Notes: generated from the letters alone by a model not told the origin. Positions 45,541-58,214 are shown, counted from the first letter of the stretch. The stretch: DNA of 64,000 nt from Fomitopsis serialis (GCF_022376445.1 NW_025955176.1:1-64000), one strand, 5' to 3'. Program-made: numbers and translations.

Positions 45541-47979
45541 ATGTCTGGTGATAATTTGTCTCCCCTTCCGGAATCCTCTCGCCCCGAATTGTCGAGGACA
45601 ACGACGACTCTGACTGCACGCGATGTGCTGTTACAGGCTAAGAAGAACACGGTGCTCAAATCCCACGGCAGGCCACCTTGGTAAACTTTCTACAGAGGCC
45701 CTTCACAGGTCTTTCCATTGAGCTACGTATCACCAGGTATGGAGAGGATGGCCACAGAATCTCTGATGCGTTCGTCATCGGTATTGCTGGTGCGCAAATC
45801 TGACGCAAATCATACCGGCCAGTCGATCAGCGTTTGACCAGCTGATTTGCAGGAGGATCCGCCAGTGGCAAAGTGAGAACGTTCGGTAGCACCATCACAA
45901 GTATATTCATGCCCCGTCCGAGAACAGACGCATGTCGCGCGCCGTATAGTTCAGTCTCTAGGATCTATTCCGACTGTCGTCATTATGTCTCAAGTAAGAT
46001 GCAACGCTGCACGTCGTTTCCTACATTTACGCCGAACGTGTAGGATAGCTTCTACAAGCGGCATACGGAAGAGGAAATCGAACTGGCCTTTGCAAGCCGC
46101 TATGACTTCGATCATCCTGGTATGCATCGCACGCTATGCTGTCTGTCCCTGACTGAGGCGCTTCGCGTTTGTAGACGCAATTGACATGCCGCTGTTCGCG
46201 TCCGTACGTGCACCTATTCGTGTCATGTGTCCTTGGGATGCGAGGTGTACTTGAACTTTGAAGGTCGCGTGTCCTGCCATGGAACTACACAGTGCCTGGC
46301 GGATCTGAAGGCTTGTCGACAAACGAACATCCCCATCTACTCCTTCACAGAGCATCAGCGTCTTGACGAGACCAAGTATCTCTATGGAGCAGCAATTATC
46401 ATTGGTACGTCCAATCAAGCCTAAGTTGGCATCAAAGGTTGAGCTCCAGTGAAGCGGAAGGCATCATGGCCTTGCACGACCCCGCCCTTAGGGCGTTGTA
46501 TGATCTGAAGGTACAGAGTTAATCCAGAGCCAATTGGTCCAACGGCTATTTAACATCCGCATTCCCTAGATTTTTGTACAATGCGACTCAGACCTGATGC
46601 TCGCCCGCCGTATCAAGCGCGACGTGACAGAACGCGGGAGGAGCGTTGACGGAATCCTCGAACAGTCAGTGCTAGATTGCCAAACGCGTACCTTATCGCT
46701 AACACCACACCTCGCACAGGTACTTGCGTTACGTGAAGCCCTCCTACGACCACTTCGTGCAGCCAACTTCTCGGTATGCCAACATAGTGCGCTAACTTTC
46801 TGTTTCGTTGAGTGCGCTCGCCTGACGTACTGCCTTATCAGATCGTACCCGGATCCGACAATGCCGTGGCCATCGACATCATCTCGACGCATATACGAAG
46901 ACAGTTAGACGAGCGGGCAACTCAGCTTCGGCAGCGTTTGGCTGGAGCTGTCCCTCGCGAGCTCGTCGCCCACGGTTCGCCCGACCTAAGCAGCTCGAGT
47001 CTCAATATCACCCAGCTACCCCAGACACCACAGTTGAAGGCGTGTGCTACGTGCCTTATTACTTGACGTTGGGATTTGACGAACCTTACAGGGTATACTG
47101 ACCATCCTGAGGGATGCTGAGACTTGCCGCGGGGACTTTATCTTCTTCAGTGACCGACTTGCGACGCTTCTGGTAGAGAAGGCGACAGAGTTGCTGCCAT
47201 ACCGCCCGAAAGCCGTCATCACTCCCCTCGGCGTCGAAGCACATGGTAAACAAGTAGATGTCCAGGTGGGTGCTCACTCTTCTGACTCGCATTGGTCCAT
47301 GGGCATACCTGACGAGGTATCTGTAGCATCTGTGTGGAGTGTCCATCTTGCGATCGTACGTCTCCTCAACCTATTACCTGAGACGTTATGCTGACCGCGT
47401 CTCAGAGGAGGGCCCTTGGAGCGGGGTCTCCGGAGGGTAATCAACGACATCCCTATCGGCTCAATGCTAATACAGTCGGAAGCCGCATCAGGGGAGCCTC
47501 TCCTGCTCCACCTCCAGCTTCCCGTTTGTGTCCGCCAGCGTCACCTCGCCCAGAACACCTACGTCTTCCTCGTAGATGCCCAGGTGTGTTCCACGTCCCC
47601 AGTTATAGTAATCTTACTCATCAGAGTGGTCTGCGCAGATTGGTACGGGCGCGGCGGGCTTCATGGCCATCCGCATGCTGCTCGACCACGGCGTCCCGCA
47701 GGACCACATCATCTTCGTGACCTTCCTCGTCGCCCGCTGCGGCGGCATCTCCGTCCTCCAGCGCGCATTCCCCAACGTCAAGATCGTGTGCGGCGCCGTG
47801 GACGATCACCTGAGGGAGATGTGGCTCGAGGGCGTCGATGAGGACGAACAGCCTGCAGAGGGTCGGAAGGTCTGGGTGGTCGAGCCGGGGATGGGTCACA
47901 TAGGTTCGTATCGGCGATTTATCAAACCCAGTGAATGCTCGGCTTACTTGTCTTCGCAGGAGATCGTTACTACCTCTAG
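45541..47979 (+). CDS. urk1: uridine kinase / uracil phosphoribosyltransferase-like protein
   Basis: Sixteen exons: 45541-45680, 45737-45789, 45853-45872, 45928-45993, 46044-46119, 46175-46203, 46293-46404, 46455-46510, 46570-46664, 46720-46786, 46842-47039, 47092-47265, 47327-47355, 47406-47583, 47639-47903, 47960-47979. They total 1,578 bases and 525 residues with no frame break. It phosphorylates uridine and cytidine in pyrimidine salvage. The kinase half has the P-loop GGSASGKT (residues about 65-72), SQDSFYKRH, YDFDHPDAIDM and a DVTERGRSVDGIL lid; the second half is a UPRT-type fold (GVSILRSGGPLERGL, DIPIGSMLIQ, IGTGAAGFMAIRML, VEPGMGHIGDRYYL). Length fits fungal Urk1. The intron 47040-47091 is GC-AG; the intron ending 46454 uses an AAG acceptor. 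The LINE tail ends 188 bp upstream. Confidence 0.95.
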
Positions 47980-48317
47980 ACGGACAGAATCTCGCTTCTG
48001 GCAGTAAAGGGGACGCTGTTCTTCGCTAGAGCTTCGACAAGGCATGGGAACCCAGAGCCGTCATATGTACACTATCACACGGTCGCAGTGACAACAGACA
48101 CTTAGCTGAAATGGCTCTCGCGTGTATGTTCCGGTACCAAAGTCTATTCGCGTTCATTCGGTGAATGTGGGTAGTAAGGTATGCATGTGACTCAACAGCA
48201 AGTGCGGAGAGGGGGGGGGGGGATAAACGAGGCGTAAGTGATGTATAAGACAAGAGACCCGTAAGTAAATATAGACATATCGGTCGTCAGAGCATTCGTA
48301 AAACCAACAACATTCAT
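47980..48317. other. convergent 3' spacer
   Basis: Between two genes that converge. Contains a run of 12 G at about 48211-48222; nothing else recognised. Confidence 0.6.
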
Positions 48318-51300
48318 TCACATTATTGTGCACCACCTGCCCCTCTTCTCTTCGTCGATCTTGCCATCAATCGGGGTATTCGCTGGTACCTCGAGCCCAG
48401 GCGATGCGACGGCACTGCTAGGGCTCTTGAGGAACTCGCCCTCCGCAATTTCATGCGAAGTGAGCTCTTCAGGGAGCTTGGGCGAGCTTGAGAACCAACC
48501 GCCAGGGAAGAATCGCGACGACGTTGTCGACTCGTGCCTAGTGCGAATCGTCGTCGGCGACGGAGGCTGGACCTCAACGTGGGCCACTTGCTCAGTCTGC
48601 AGCTGCTCGTTCTCATCGAGTGGTACTAGACGTGCTAGGCTAGGCCTGCAAAACTCCCGTCAGTGGGTAGAGGTCGCTTAGCCAAGATTAGCTCACTTGG
48701 TGGCGATGCCCTTGCTACCTCCCTCTGTCGTCGGGAAGGCATGCTTGTCGCTCTCCAGGGCAGCTGGTTGCGTTTCTGAGGCTTGCACATCGACTGCCTC
48801 TGCTGTAGTGTCTGGGCCCTGTGTCGTAACTGTGTACGATGGTGTCCATGGGCGAGGCGGCGGGTCCTAACATAGCCAATACCGTCAGAACTTTATTGGG
48901 CGGGTTAATATGACATATCACTCACTGTGGTTTCCTCAGGCTCGACCTCAACCTCTTTCAGCCCGGGCGTACCAGGACCCTGCGAGGTGACTGAATACGA
49001 TGGCGTCCATGGACGAGGCGGTAGTTCCTAGACGAGGTGAGACTTATTAGGCTAGGATTAAACACCATCAACAGTCATGGACTTACAACCACCTCAGCAG
49101 AAACCCCTGAATCCGTTGCATAATCTTCGACTGGCGACTCTGAGGAGACTGTTACAATTGGTGCCAGAGGAGCAGGTAGCTCTTCAATATGCTCCACCTC
49201 CTTCTCCTCGCTCGCCACGGGAGCACTGAGAGGGGTAGTACCTTGTCGAGAGACTGAATATGACGGAGTCCAAGGGGACTTCGGTCTCTCAATCTCGACA
49301 ACAGCAGGCGCAGCGGCCGGCTCTGGTATCTACAAGAAAACAACGTCAATCTCTGTGCGTCGCACAACAATGAGATACGAACGGGCGCTGCAATCTCAGG
49401 AACAACCTGTTCCGGCTCGGAGGTCAGGACAATGACGGGTTCGGCGGGTGCAGGTTCGTCTTTGTGCTCTTCCGTGGAGGCGACGTCAGCAACAGGAGTC
49501 GATTCAGGAAAGACCGCAGGAACCGCTTCAACTGCGGCCACAGCGACGGCTGCGGTCAACGGTTGTATCTCTTCGACGTCTTCGTTTGCCGTCGCCACGG
49601 GCTTGTGTGCAGGAGTTGTACCTTGGGAGCTGACAGCATATGACCGGACCCAAGGAGATTTAGGTGCTTCCTCTGTAGTTTCTACAGAAGCAGACGGTTC
49701 GACTTCGGGCTATGTCCAAACACCATTAGTAAGTGAATGACAGGACGAACAAAGTACTCACCTCGGCCACAACCTCAGTCGTGACGATCTGGACGACTGG
49801 AGCTTCACTCGGATCAGGTTCGCTCTCTACCCGTGTCACCTCGATCTCAACAGCTTGCGGAGCAGGCACGGTCACATCCGCTTCTGCGGCCGTGGATGCT
49901 TGTGATTCCGGCGCATTTGCTGCATCTTCGTCTTGTGCTGACGGAGCGATTGCCTCTGCGTCCTCGACCGGTTGCACTGCCTCGATATCAACGGCTACGA
50001 CCTGAGGCGAGTGCGCTGGACTAGGACCCTGAGAGCTGACAGAATACGAGCGAAGCCAAGAGGGCGACTTCGGTACCTCACCAGACGCATTGCTAGACTC
50101 GTCAATGGCGGACTGGACAGAAAACGAGCGTCGTCAGCACGATGACACCTGTAACACAGCGGACATTTACCTCTGTCGGCTGAAGGTCATTTGCCGGCTC
50201 TTCAACCACTTCCGTCAAAATAACTGGGACCGCGATTGTCGTATCCACAACTTCCAGGGTCGCTTGGACCTCTGCTACAGGAGGAGGAAGTTGTTCCAGT
50301 CCTTCGACCTCCTCAGGAGAGAGACTCTCCGACCCCTGCCTCACAACGCTGTAGGATGGCGTCCACGGTGACTTCGGACGCTCTATGGAGGCAGGTGCCG
50401 TGATCTCAGAGTCGATGGTTGCGTCGGCTACGACCGCAGTCTCGCCCACGGCGTCTTCGACCACCACGGTGACTGCAGGAGCCACGTCTGATACTTCTTC
50501 GATTACTGGTTCCTCCGCGACAGCATCAATGCCAGTTGCCTCGACTGCGGCCTCTGCTGATTCTACGCCAGTTTCGGGGACGGCTGGGACAGTGAACGCG
50601 CCTTCAATCGGTAGTTCTTCCACGGCCTTGACAAATTCAGCCTCCGATGCAGCATGCTCCAGTGGAACGACAGTTTCATCGGCAGAGGCAACAGCATCAT
50701 CGGAGGACGATTCATTCGCCACGCCGATGACGACAGTCGCTAAAGCGGCAGCAGCAGCGATAGCCTCCCCAATTGACCTAACCACGTGTTCTTCGTCACT
50801 CGTGGAAGATTCGGGTGCCTCATTTCCGGCCTGCAGTGTTGTTTAGGTACTCGATATCTCAATCCGGACATAAGGTTGGAACACACCTCTACCACGTTGT
50901 CGCCAGATACCTCGACGTTGTCCGCAACCACTTCAGCTACAGCAACGTCCAGCTGGCTGTCCACCACGGAAGGTATACTCTCCTCTGCAGAGATGGCCGC
51001 TGGGTCAACAACGGCTTCCGGAACGGCAGAAGCCTCGTCCATGATGGGAACGACGATAGTAGAAGTCACGCTCTCTTCGAGGACTGGCGCCTCTGCGGAA
51101 ACAGCCTCGTCACTGAGGGGCGCGTCAGAAGGTACTGTCGCATCTGCAGCGATACTTTCCGAGGGTTCATCAGGAACGACGTCCGTCTCAAGAGCAGGTA
51201 GCACTTCTTGCTGGATGACCTCTTCAACCCCAGGAGCCGACTCTGTCACAACTTCGATAACGAATGGCTCTCCAGCAACTTCCTCGGGTGGTGCCTCGAC

Positions 51301-53582
51301 TGCAACAATGGATTCCTGCATAGTATCCACTGGTCAGAATCACTAAAGATCGAAATCTTTGATCGTACTCACTGTGGTCGTCTCTTCCGCGGCAGGAACA
51401 GCTTCGCTTTCAGGTTGAGCCTCAGCTACCTCCTCAGCTGCCACCTCCACAGGAACCGCTTCTTCGATAGCAGCCGCTTCCTCGACCGCAACAATTTCCT
51501 CGTTCACTGCAACAGTTTCCTCGTTCACTGCAACAGGGACCTCTGAGACGACTGTAGCCACCGTCTCGGTAACAACAGCCTCTCCGACCGGGTCCTCGAC
51601 AGACTCCGTCGACGGTTCTTCAACCACCTCCACCAAATCCTCGGTATCAGTCGCTGTGTCCTCAGCAGGCGTTGCCTGATCCACCACAGGCTCTGCTGCG
51701 GTTGCTTCTTCGATAGCTTCTGCCACTGTAGGTGCGACGTCGACGTCAACTACCACCTCAACAGCTGGCGCTGCCTCCCCGGCCACGGGCACGGTCTCTT
51801 CAACAGGAACCGACTCCTCAACGGTGGCTAATTCTTCGACGACGAGTTCCTCTGCAGAGACGGGTTCTTCGATAACGGCGTGTTCCTCCACAGAGACGGA
51901 TTCTTCAGCAGCAACAGGCTCCTCTACAGCAACGAGTTCCTCAGCAACGACGGGTTCCTCTACAGCAACAAGTTCCTCATCGACGAGTTCCTCTGTGGCG
52001 ACAGGTTCCTCAGCAACAACGAGTTCCTCTGTGACGACGGATTCCTCTGCGGCGACGGGTTCCTCTGCGGCGATAGGTTCTGCAACTACAATGGGTTCTT
52101 CCGCCACGACAGGTTCTTCAGCGACGAGTTCTTCGGCAGCGGGCTCGGCCGACGCAGTTAACTCCTCGACAAGAGGCACCAGGTCTTCGATCGCAGGAAC
52201 CTCGTCCGCCGCTGCTGTTTCTGTTGAAGCAGAAGGTTCCTCGATCGCGGCCACCTCGACGGCTGCTTCGGTTACATCAGCCTCTTCAGAGGCAACAGGC
52301 TCTTCAGCCGGTGTCGGTACTTCCGCGGTAGGTGGCTCCTCGGCGACAGGTTCGCTTGATGGGATAGTCTCCTCTGTGATGGGTTCACTTGCCACGATAG
52401 CCTCCTCTACGAACGCTGGTGCTTCCTGTTCAGGGACAGTCGCGGTTTCTTCGGCTGGTACAGCCGCGTCCGCGACCGAAACCGCCTCTGCTATAATCTC
52501 GCTCTCTGTGGCGGCGACCTCTTCCGTAGGTGCCTCATCAACCACACTCGTCTCGGCCTCCGGCGAAACCTTTGCAGCCGCAGGCGGCGCGTCCTCGATG
52601 TCGGACGGCTCTGAGACATGGATTGTCTCCTCTACCACGCTGCCGTCTTCCTCTAGAGCAGGCGTCTCGTCCGTCAAGATAGTGTGACTCTCTGCAGCTG
52701 GCGTGTCTTGTTCAGCAGCCTCCGTCACTGCAACGGGCTCGAGTGCGACTGCGTGCGTAGGTGCTTCCTCTACAAGGACGTCCGAGGGCTCGTCCGTCGG
52801 TGTTGGCTCCGAGGGTGCGGCAGCGGAGGCAGGCAGCTCCTCTTCGACCTTGCTCTCGACGACTTCCTCTGCTTGAGCCTCCGGCACGTTCTCCTCGAGC
52901 GCTGCCACCTCGACAGGTACTATGGATTCGGTGGGAGCGTCGGTGGTCGGCTGTTCCACCTCAATTGACACGGTAATTTCGTCGACAGCCTCAACTTCGG
53001 GCTCGCGTGCCGCACTCTCGCTCTCGTCAGCGTCCTATAGTCGCGCGTTTAGCTATCAATCACATGGACGACGCGTCAAGAGGCTAATACACTTACGTGG
53101 TGTGGCGCATGACCATTTGCGGGGACGTCACTCTTTACAGCGTGCGACGCGTCTGATGCCGTGGCGTCGGCCACAGCAGCCTTTGCATCGATCTCCGGCT
53201 CTCCGACGTCGGCCTGGGCAGCCAGCGAGCATTGCAATGCAATGGTATGAGCCACGTATGAGGGTTGAGTGAGAACTAGCACACGCACCTCTCCATTCTC
53301 ATGCACCTCATCCTTCTCGCCGTTCATCACAGTCACTGGCTCAGCAGATAACGCGTCCTCATCTACTTCCGCCCTCACTTCCTCAGCGATCTCTGAAGCC
53401 TTCTCGGGCTCTGCGGCAGCCTCCGTCAATTCGACCGCAACAGGCGCGTCCACGTCAGGTTGTTTGTCAACAGCAAGGTCGGTTTCCTCCAGCTTCCCAG
53501 TCTCGTAAGTCGTGTGCGGCGCGTTTGTAGCATCTGCCAGAACCGGAATGGTTGGTTCGCCTTCCGCCACCGTGACGGACAT
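48318..53582 (-). CDS. 1,560-residue acidic Ala/Glu/Val-rich repeat protein with C-terminal CaaX box; function unknown
   Basis: Eleven exons on the minus strand: 53289-53582, 53097-53213, 51373-53034, 50887-51315, 50171-50830, 49762-50112, 49383-49709, 49087-49329, 48926-49027, 48697-48866, 48318-48645. They total 4,683 bases. Residues 1-691 are acidic low complexity; exon 3 (554 residues) is largely EEPV/AEEPVV-type repeat. Exons 5-10 each hold one copy of a motif close to SPWTPSYSVxxQG. The last exon is more ordinary (FFPGGWFSSSPKLPEEL) and ends in Cys-Thr-Ile-Met after Lys-Arg-Gly-Arg-Trp, a CaaX farnesylation signal. So the likely picture is a long disordered, acidic, membrane-tethered protein. 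I do not recognise a family. No transmembrane segment or signal peptide is seen. Confidence 0.88.
48818..50371 (-). repeat. six-copy SPWTPSYSV motif series, one per exon
   Basis: Copies, from the protein's N-terminal side: about 50333-50371 (SPWTPSYSVVRQG), 50027-50069 (SPSWLRSYSVSSQG), 49617-49662 (SPWVRSYAVSSQG), 49241-49283 (SPWTPSYSVSRQG), 48979-49017 (RPWTPSYSVTSQG), 48818-48857 (RPWTPSYTVTTQG). In copies 2-6 the motif lies near the start of its exon; in copy 1 it lies about two-thirds in. The introns separating exons 5 to 10 are all phase 0. Confidence 0.9.
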
Positions 53583-53996
53583 GTCCACGAAGCGAAGACT
53601 TGATGATACGCGTGAGGTGTCGTTATAAGTAGTAATGTGCTGGCGCAATCAAGTGAGGTGCTGGTCGGTGTCGTCCAGCGGCGGGGGTTAGTGTGCTGTC
53701 AGAGAGAGAAAAGAAAGCACAATGGTTCTGCAGGGCGCTCGTGTGCCATACAGGATCGTGTCGGACCTCGTGCCCGGGTCTTTACGCGACTTCATCACGT
53801 GATCGTACGTTGCGACTCTATTCGCCTTCCAGCGCTAACGATCAGGAACCTGGTTCGGAGCAGCCAGCACACAGTAGTTCGGAAGGCATGTGTGCATAGA
53901 GTAAGAGGTTTACAGAGATCCTGATTACCGAAATTCTATGACACGACCGTCCAAGGAAATAGGTAACTATGAATCACAACAACAACGGTCCAGAGT
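53583..53996. other. spacer upstream of the CaaX gene
   Basis: About 410 bases between two minus-strand genes; should hold the promoter of the CaaX gene and the terminator of the next. No site singled out. Confidence 0.5.
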
Positions 53997-54860
53997 TCAG
54001 AAGAGAGCCGCGCCAACCAAGCCCATCAACGCAGTAAGACCGAAAGCACCAACGGAGGTGCGGCCAGCGCCGTTGCTGCTGTTGGTCGAAGAGGTCTTAG
54101 CCGCGCTGGACGAGGCCGAGCCAGAAGCCGAGCCCGAGGACTTGGCAGCCGATGCACCAGTCGTGGACGCCCTGCTCGAAGATGAGATTCCATTGTAACA
54201 GCTTGGGTGACAGGAAAAGCGACTTACGCAGCAGTGCTGGCACCGTTCGTCGCAGCGGTCGCGGAAGCAGTACCAACAGAGCCACCACTCTCCGTCACAG
54301 AGGTGTTCACACAGCTCGTGCCAGAGCCAGAGGCGACGGTCTGCTGGTCAGACAAAGCGTTGGCGCCAGTGCTGTCCTTCAGCACAGTCGTGCTAATGAC
54401 GATACTAATTAATACCAGCAAAAGACGGTCGTTACAGTACTTACAAGGAAGTGCCTTGGGCCAGGTCAACGGTCCAGGTGTAGCTGGTACCGCTAATCTG
54501 ACCAAAGTTCTTGATCTGCACGACCACCGTCAGGCATTTGCTTTGAACACCACTACGGGCATACTTACCGCCGCAGCACTGGTGTCCTTGTTCGGGACGA
54601 GGGACAAAAAGTAGGGAGCAACTCCACCGTTCCAGGTGAAGAGCACGGGCTCTGCGGGCACAACGCGTCAGCACACACCAATACTTCACGCGCCATCGCA
54701 GCATACCACACTCATTGACGCCAGTGGTGCTAGGGGATTTGTCAGATCATTACTCAACCTCATTCCCTCTACGGAAAGCTCACATGGTGTTGACAGTCAG
54801 ACCACTCACGAGGGCAGGGACGACGGCGGCGAACGCAGCGAGAGACGCGAAATACTTCAT
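53997..54860 (-). CDS. small secreted Ser/Thr-rich GPI-anchor-type protein
   Basis: Six exons: 54784-54860, 54707-54729, 54569-54651, 54445-54515, 54228-54392, 53997-54171, giving 197 residues. The start MKYFASLAAFAAVVPALVSG is a clear signal peptide. The next about 85 residues (LTVNTITTGVNECEPVLFTW, SYTWTVDLAQG) resemble the Kre9/Knh1-like N-terminal domain found on many basidiomycete cell-surface proteins. A Ser/Thr/Ala/Gly-rich linker follows, and the end is a hydrophobic tail (VGAFGLTALMGLVGAALF) after small residues, typical of GPI attachment. Likely role: cell wall or plasma-membrane surface; exact function unknown. Confidence 0.88.
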
Positions 54861-55244
54861 TGTTGCTGAGATCTAAGGAGTGTGCGTGTTGCAAAGAGCG
54901 GAATGGTGCGCCTGGCAGGCTTGTACAGATGTCGTCGTCGTCGAAAAGACAGGAGCCGAGTTGGGTTGCAGCGAGAAGACGGATCCGGTTTATGTAGTAG
55001 CGCGCGTTGCGGCAAACGAGCGGCGCCCCAATTCCTGACAGCCCCTCCCACGCCGCTATTCTTGGAATCCAAGAATCCATATGCTGTGACCCGCGCTTGT
55101 CTTCCTTCCATCCTCCTGGGCAGGACGGCCAGTCAAGAGGAATGAATAGCTGGACAAGTACATATAGTTTGCGAGCATGAGCATGATTCCCCTTCAGACT
55201 GCAAGAAGTTGTGATGCAAGGAATAATTCGGTACAAAATTTGTT
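54861..55244. other. spacer upstream of the secreted protein
   Basis: About 380 bases; nothing recognised. Confidence 0.5.
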
Positions 55245-58214
55245 TTAAAGCCCTATCCAACTGCTACGACCCTTGGGATTGTGAAGACTCGTCTGTCCGA
55301 TCTTTATCAGCCCGATGTTTTTGTTTGCCGCATCATCCTCCATAGCTGCGTTCGAGTCAATCTCGATAGGTGGGATGTCGACCGCGTCTGCCATCGGACT
55401 CGGCGACAGAACAGGCGTCGACCGGACAGATACTAGCCACCCTTCGCGGGAATCACTCCGCGTCACCGATAACCCATCCAGCGAGTCGCTGCGAGACGGC
55501 CGTGCGCTCTCTGCGTCCGTCTTCGCTCGCATAGACGTCGAGCCTGGCACTGGCAAGAACGCCTCCGCGTACCACTCGTACCAGACCTGCCGCTGGTTCG
55601 TCAGGCGCCAGATTGAGACGTGGAGTTCTGATGAGCTCGGAAGATATAGCGGTTCCTGGCGGCAGTGTCAGACGAACGACACAGAGAACCGGCACCGCGA
55701 CGGATCAAACGAACCTTAAACGGGAAAAGTAGCGGGAACCAGCTCAGCATGTTCTTCGAGATGTATTGCATCCGGTCTGGGTGTATGCTCAGGCCGATGT
55801 TGCGGTAGAGTACCGCTTCGAAGTATCCGGCTAGGCCGTGCAGGATGCCCGCGTGGGGTATGTGGAACGTGAGCTGTGCGGATCGCGCATTATGACTATT
55901 CGTAGGTGGTAGGCCTAGTACACGTACACGTACATCGTATTAATAACCTCCCAGCGTACAAGGTTGTGTCATACGTACCTTGTTCGTTGAGCACAGCGTC
56001 CTTCCGAGGGTGTTCAAACTCCCAGCATTCCTGGACCTTGGGTCCACAATTGCCGCTAAGGCCTCCGCCATTACCGCTCAGAATGTTGATGGCCTGGAAC
56101 ATCACCACGTAAGGCGTTTCAGCTGCTTTTACGTCTTTTGTGGCCCTGGTTTCATTGAACAGCTTTGACGAGGATAGCGGCGCTATGTGTGCGGTATACG
56201 AGGCAGGTATCGATATGCCTTCCGCTGCACCGAGGTGTCAATCTCGTCAACGAGGTAGGGGCATGTTCACTCACGTTTCAAGAAGCGCATCGCCCCATCC
56301 AAGCACTCAGGACTAAGCTCGTTGTCTCCAAAAGACCCCAGCAGTTCGCTGACAAGTATGTCCACCTTCTCGGGCAGTTCGAAGGTCCGCATGTCACCGA
56401 AGAATAGCTTCACGCTCTCGCCCCAGTCATCGTGTACGCGCTGCTGTAATCTTCACTCCGGGAGGCTCAGGGGATGCGTAACGGGCGAGGAGAGGTAGTG
56501 CGTACGTGACATAAGCATTCGGGTTCTTCTCAAGTGCATAGACCAAGCCCTCTCGGCTGGCCCGTTGGAGGGCCTTCAGGCACCGCGCAACCAAAGGACC
56601 ACGGCCTGCCCCGGCGACACATAGTATCCTATCCTCGGTAAGAACTAGGTGAAACCGTCAGAAGCGTAACACAAACATTTTGTCAGCCTTGTTGGGCCAT
56701 TCTACGATTGCTGCGTAAACCGCCTGTCCGTCGTCTCGGGGTTCATAACCTGATGGACTTGACACACCGAAGAACATACCTCCTCGTATTGTCTATACTT
56801 GACTGGATCCTGCTCGAATGTCTGGTACGTAACGCTTTGTAGGTTGTCCATCAAGGGCTTGACTCTCTGGTCTCAGTATCACGCCGACATCATCGTCTGA
56901 GTGGCGCCTTACCTGTAGAGGAGCTTGTAAGTAATCTTGGTATCCCTGCGCGAAGTTCTCCACGGTCCCCTGAGTTTTCGATGCCTTGTACGCGGGACTG
57001 GTCTTCTCCAGATGTCGTACGTACTGCGAATAGACAACCTCCCCGCCGTTCTTATGTCGACCTGCCGTGGTACCTGACAGGATAACATTAGGTCTCAGCT
57101 GTAGAGGAAACACGGTGAGTCCTTTGCGAGTTTGGCTCGAATAACACAGAAGTCGTCCTAACCTTCATGATGTCCCGAAGAAAGCCTTGCGCTACCTTTG
57201 GCAGTACTGGGTATCCCTTCGCGTTCGCGATAAATGCAGACGCAGGCAAGAATATATGTCGTACGGGCTCTGCAGACCATTGGCTCAGAACGCTGATCAC
57301 GGAAGGCATCGGGGGTGTCAAGTCCAGCGCTGCGAGTAGATGTCAGGTACTAATGGCATCACAAATCCGCGCATACGCACTGAGTGTCAGTCGCGGATTA
57401 TACTCGCAGACTGTCCGGATCGCATCCCACATCTCCCAGGTCGCCACACTGGGCTCGTCGCTGAAGAGCACACTCGGGCTTGACACAGTGGTGATATTGA
57501 CAGCGGACCCCGCGGATGAAGATGCGTGCAGCATGACGGGGTCGTAGATGGGTATACAGACGGAGAGCTCCATGTAGGGTACCGCGTTCAGGCAGGTGTT
57601 CACCGCCCGGGCATACGATGCGAGCTGCGATCGGTGCTTCGGTGGGGGTAGTATCGCAGACGTGATGTTGAGGTAGGATGCATATGCGAGTTCTTGGAGG
57701 AGTGCCTATAGACCATGCCGTGTGTATTCATGTCAGTCACCGGCAACCCAGATGCAGAACGACGAGATACACACCGTCTCCGAATCATGCCGCACCCAGT
57801 CGTCGGTCGCGTCCAATTCCAACCACTCGGACGCAACGGCGACCACGCCCTCCGCCTCATCTGCACGCTCGCCATCTCAGTACGGCCGCCGTCGTCCGGG
57901 TCACACACATCCCAGGACGCACCCAGTCTCGTCATCGTCACCTCATCTCTCTCGAAAGCCGGCGTCGCCCGCCACGCCTCCGCCCGCCGCTCGATCTCCA
58001 CCTTGTCGTGCCCGTCGTCCGCGGGGAGGAGGCACATGCCCCGCCAGCGCGCGCGCCAGGCGTCCGTCGTGAGCGGGCAGCATATCCCCGCGTAGTCTTG
58101 GGATCGCGCGTCCGCAACGGCCTTCAGGATCGGTGTCTCGCCGTCTGCGCCCGCGCCGCTGCCGCCAGGTGATTGGAGGTCCGCGAGGGAGAGGTGCTTC
58201 GTGAAGGTCGACAT
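55245..58214 (-). CDS. prmt5: PRMT5-type protein arginine methyltransferase
   Basis: Twelve exons on the minus strand: 57923-58214, 57775-57860, 57381-57705, 57163-57329, 56913-57098, 56780-56857, 56673-56723, 56511-56633, 56275-56443, 55979-56224, 55715-55914, 55245-55655. Total 2,334 bases, 777 residues. The enzyme makes symmetric dimethyl-arginine (Skb1/Hsl7 family). The N-terminal half is the TIM-barrel region; SAM motif I is [15 protein letters not shown]. The hallmark double-Glu catalytic loop [19 protein letters not shown] is present. After it come [11 protein letters not shown] and the beta-barrel part ([40 protein letters not shown]). The last 70 residues are a Ser/Asp-rich tail. The donors at 56510 and 56672 are weak and those two joins are my best fit. 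Confidence 0.92.

Noticed and set aside
48211..48222. Poly-G run as a G-quadruplex regulator
   Set aside because: A single 12-G run in a 3' spacer; no further support.
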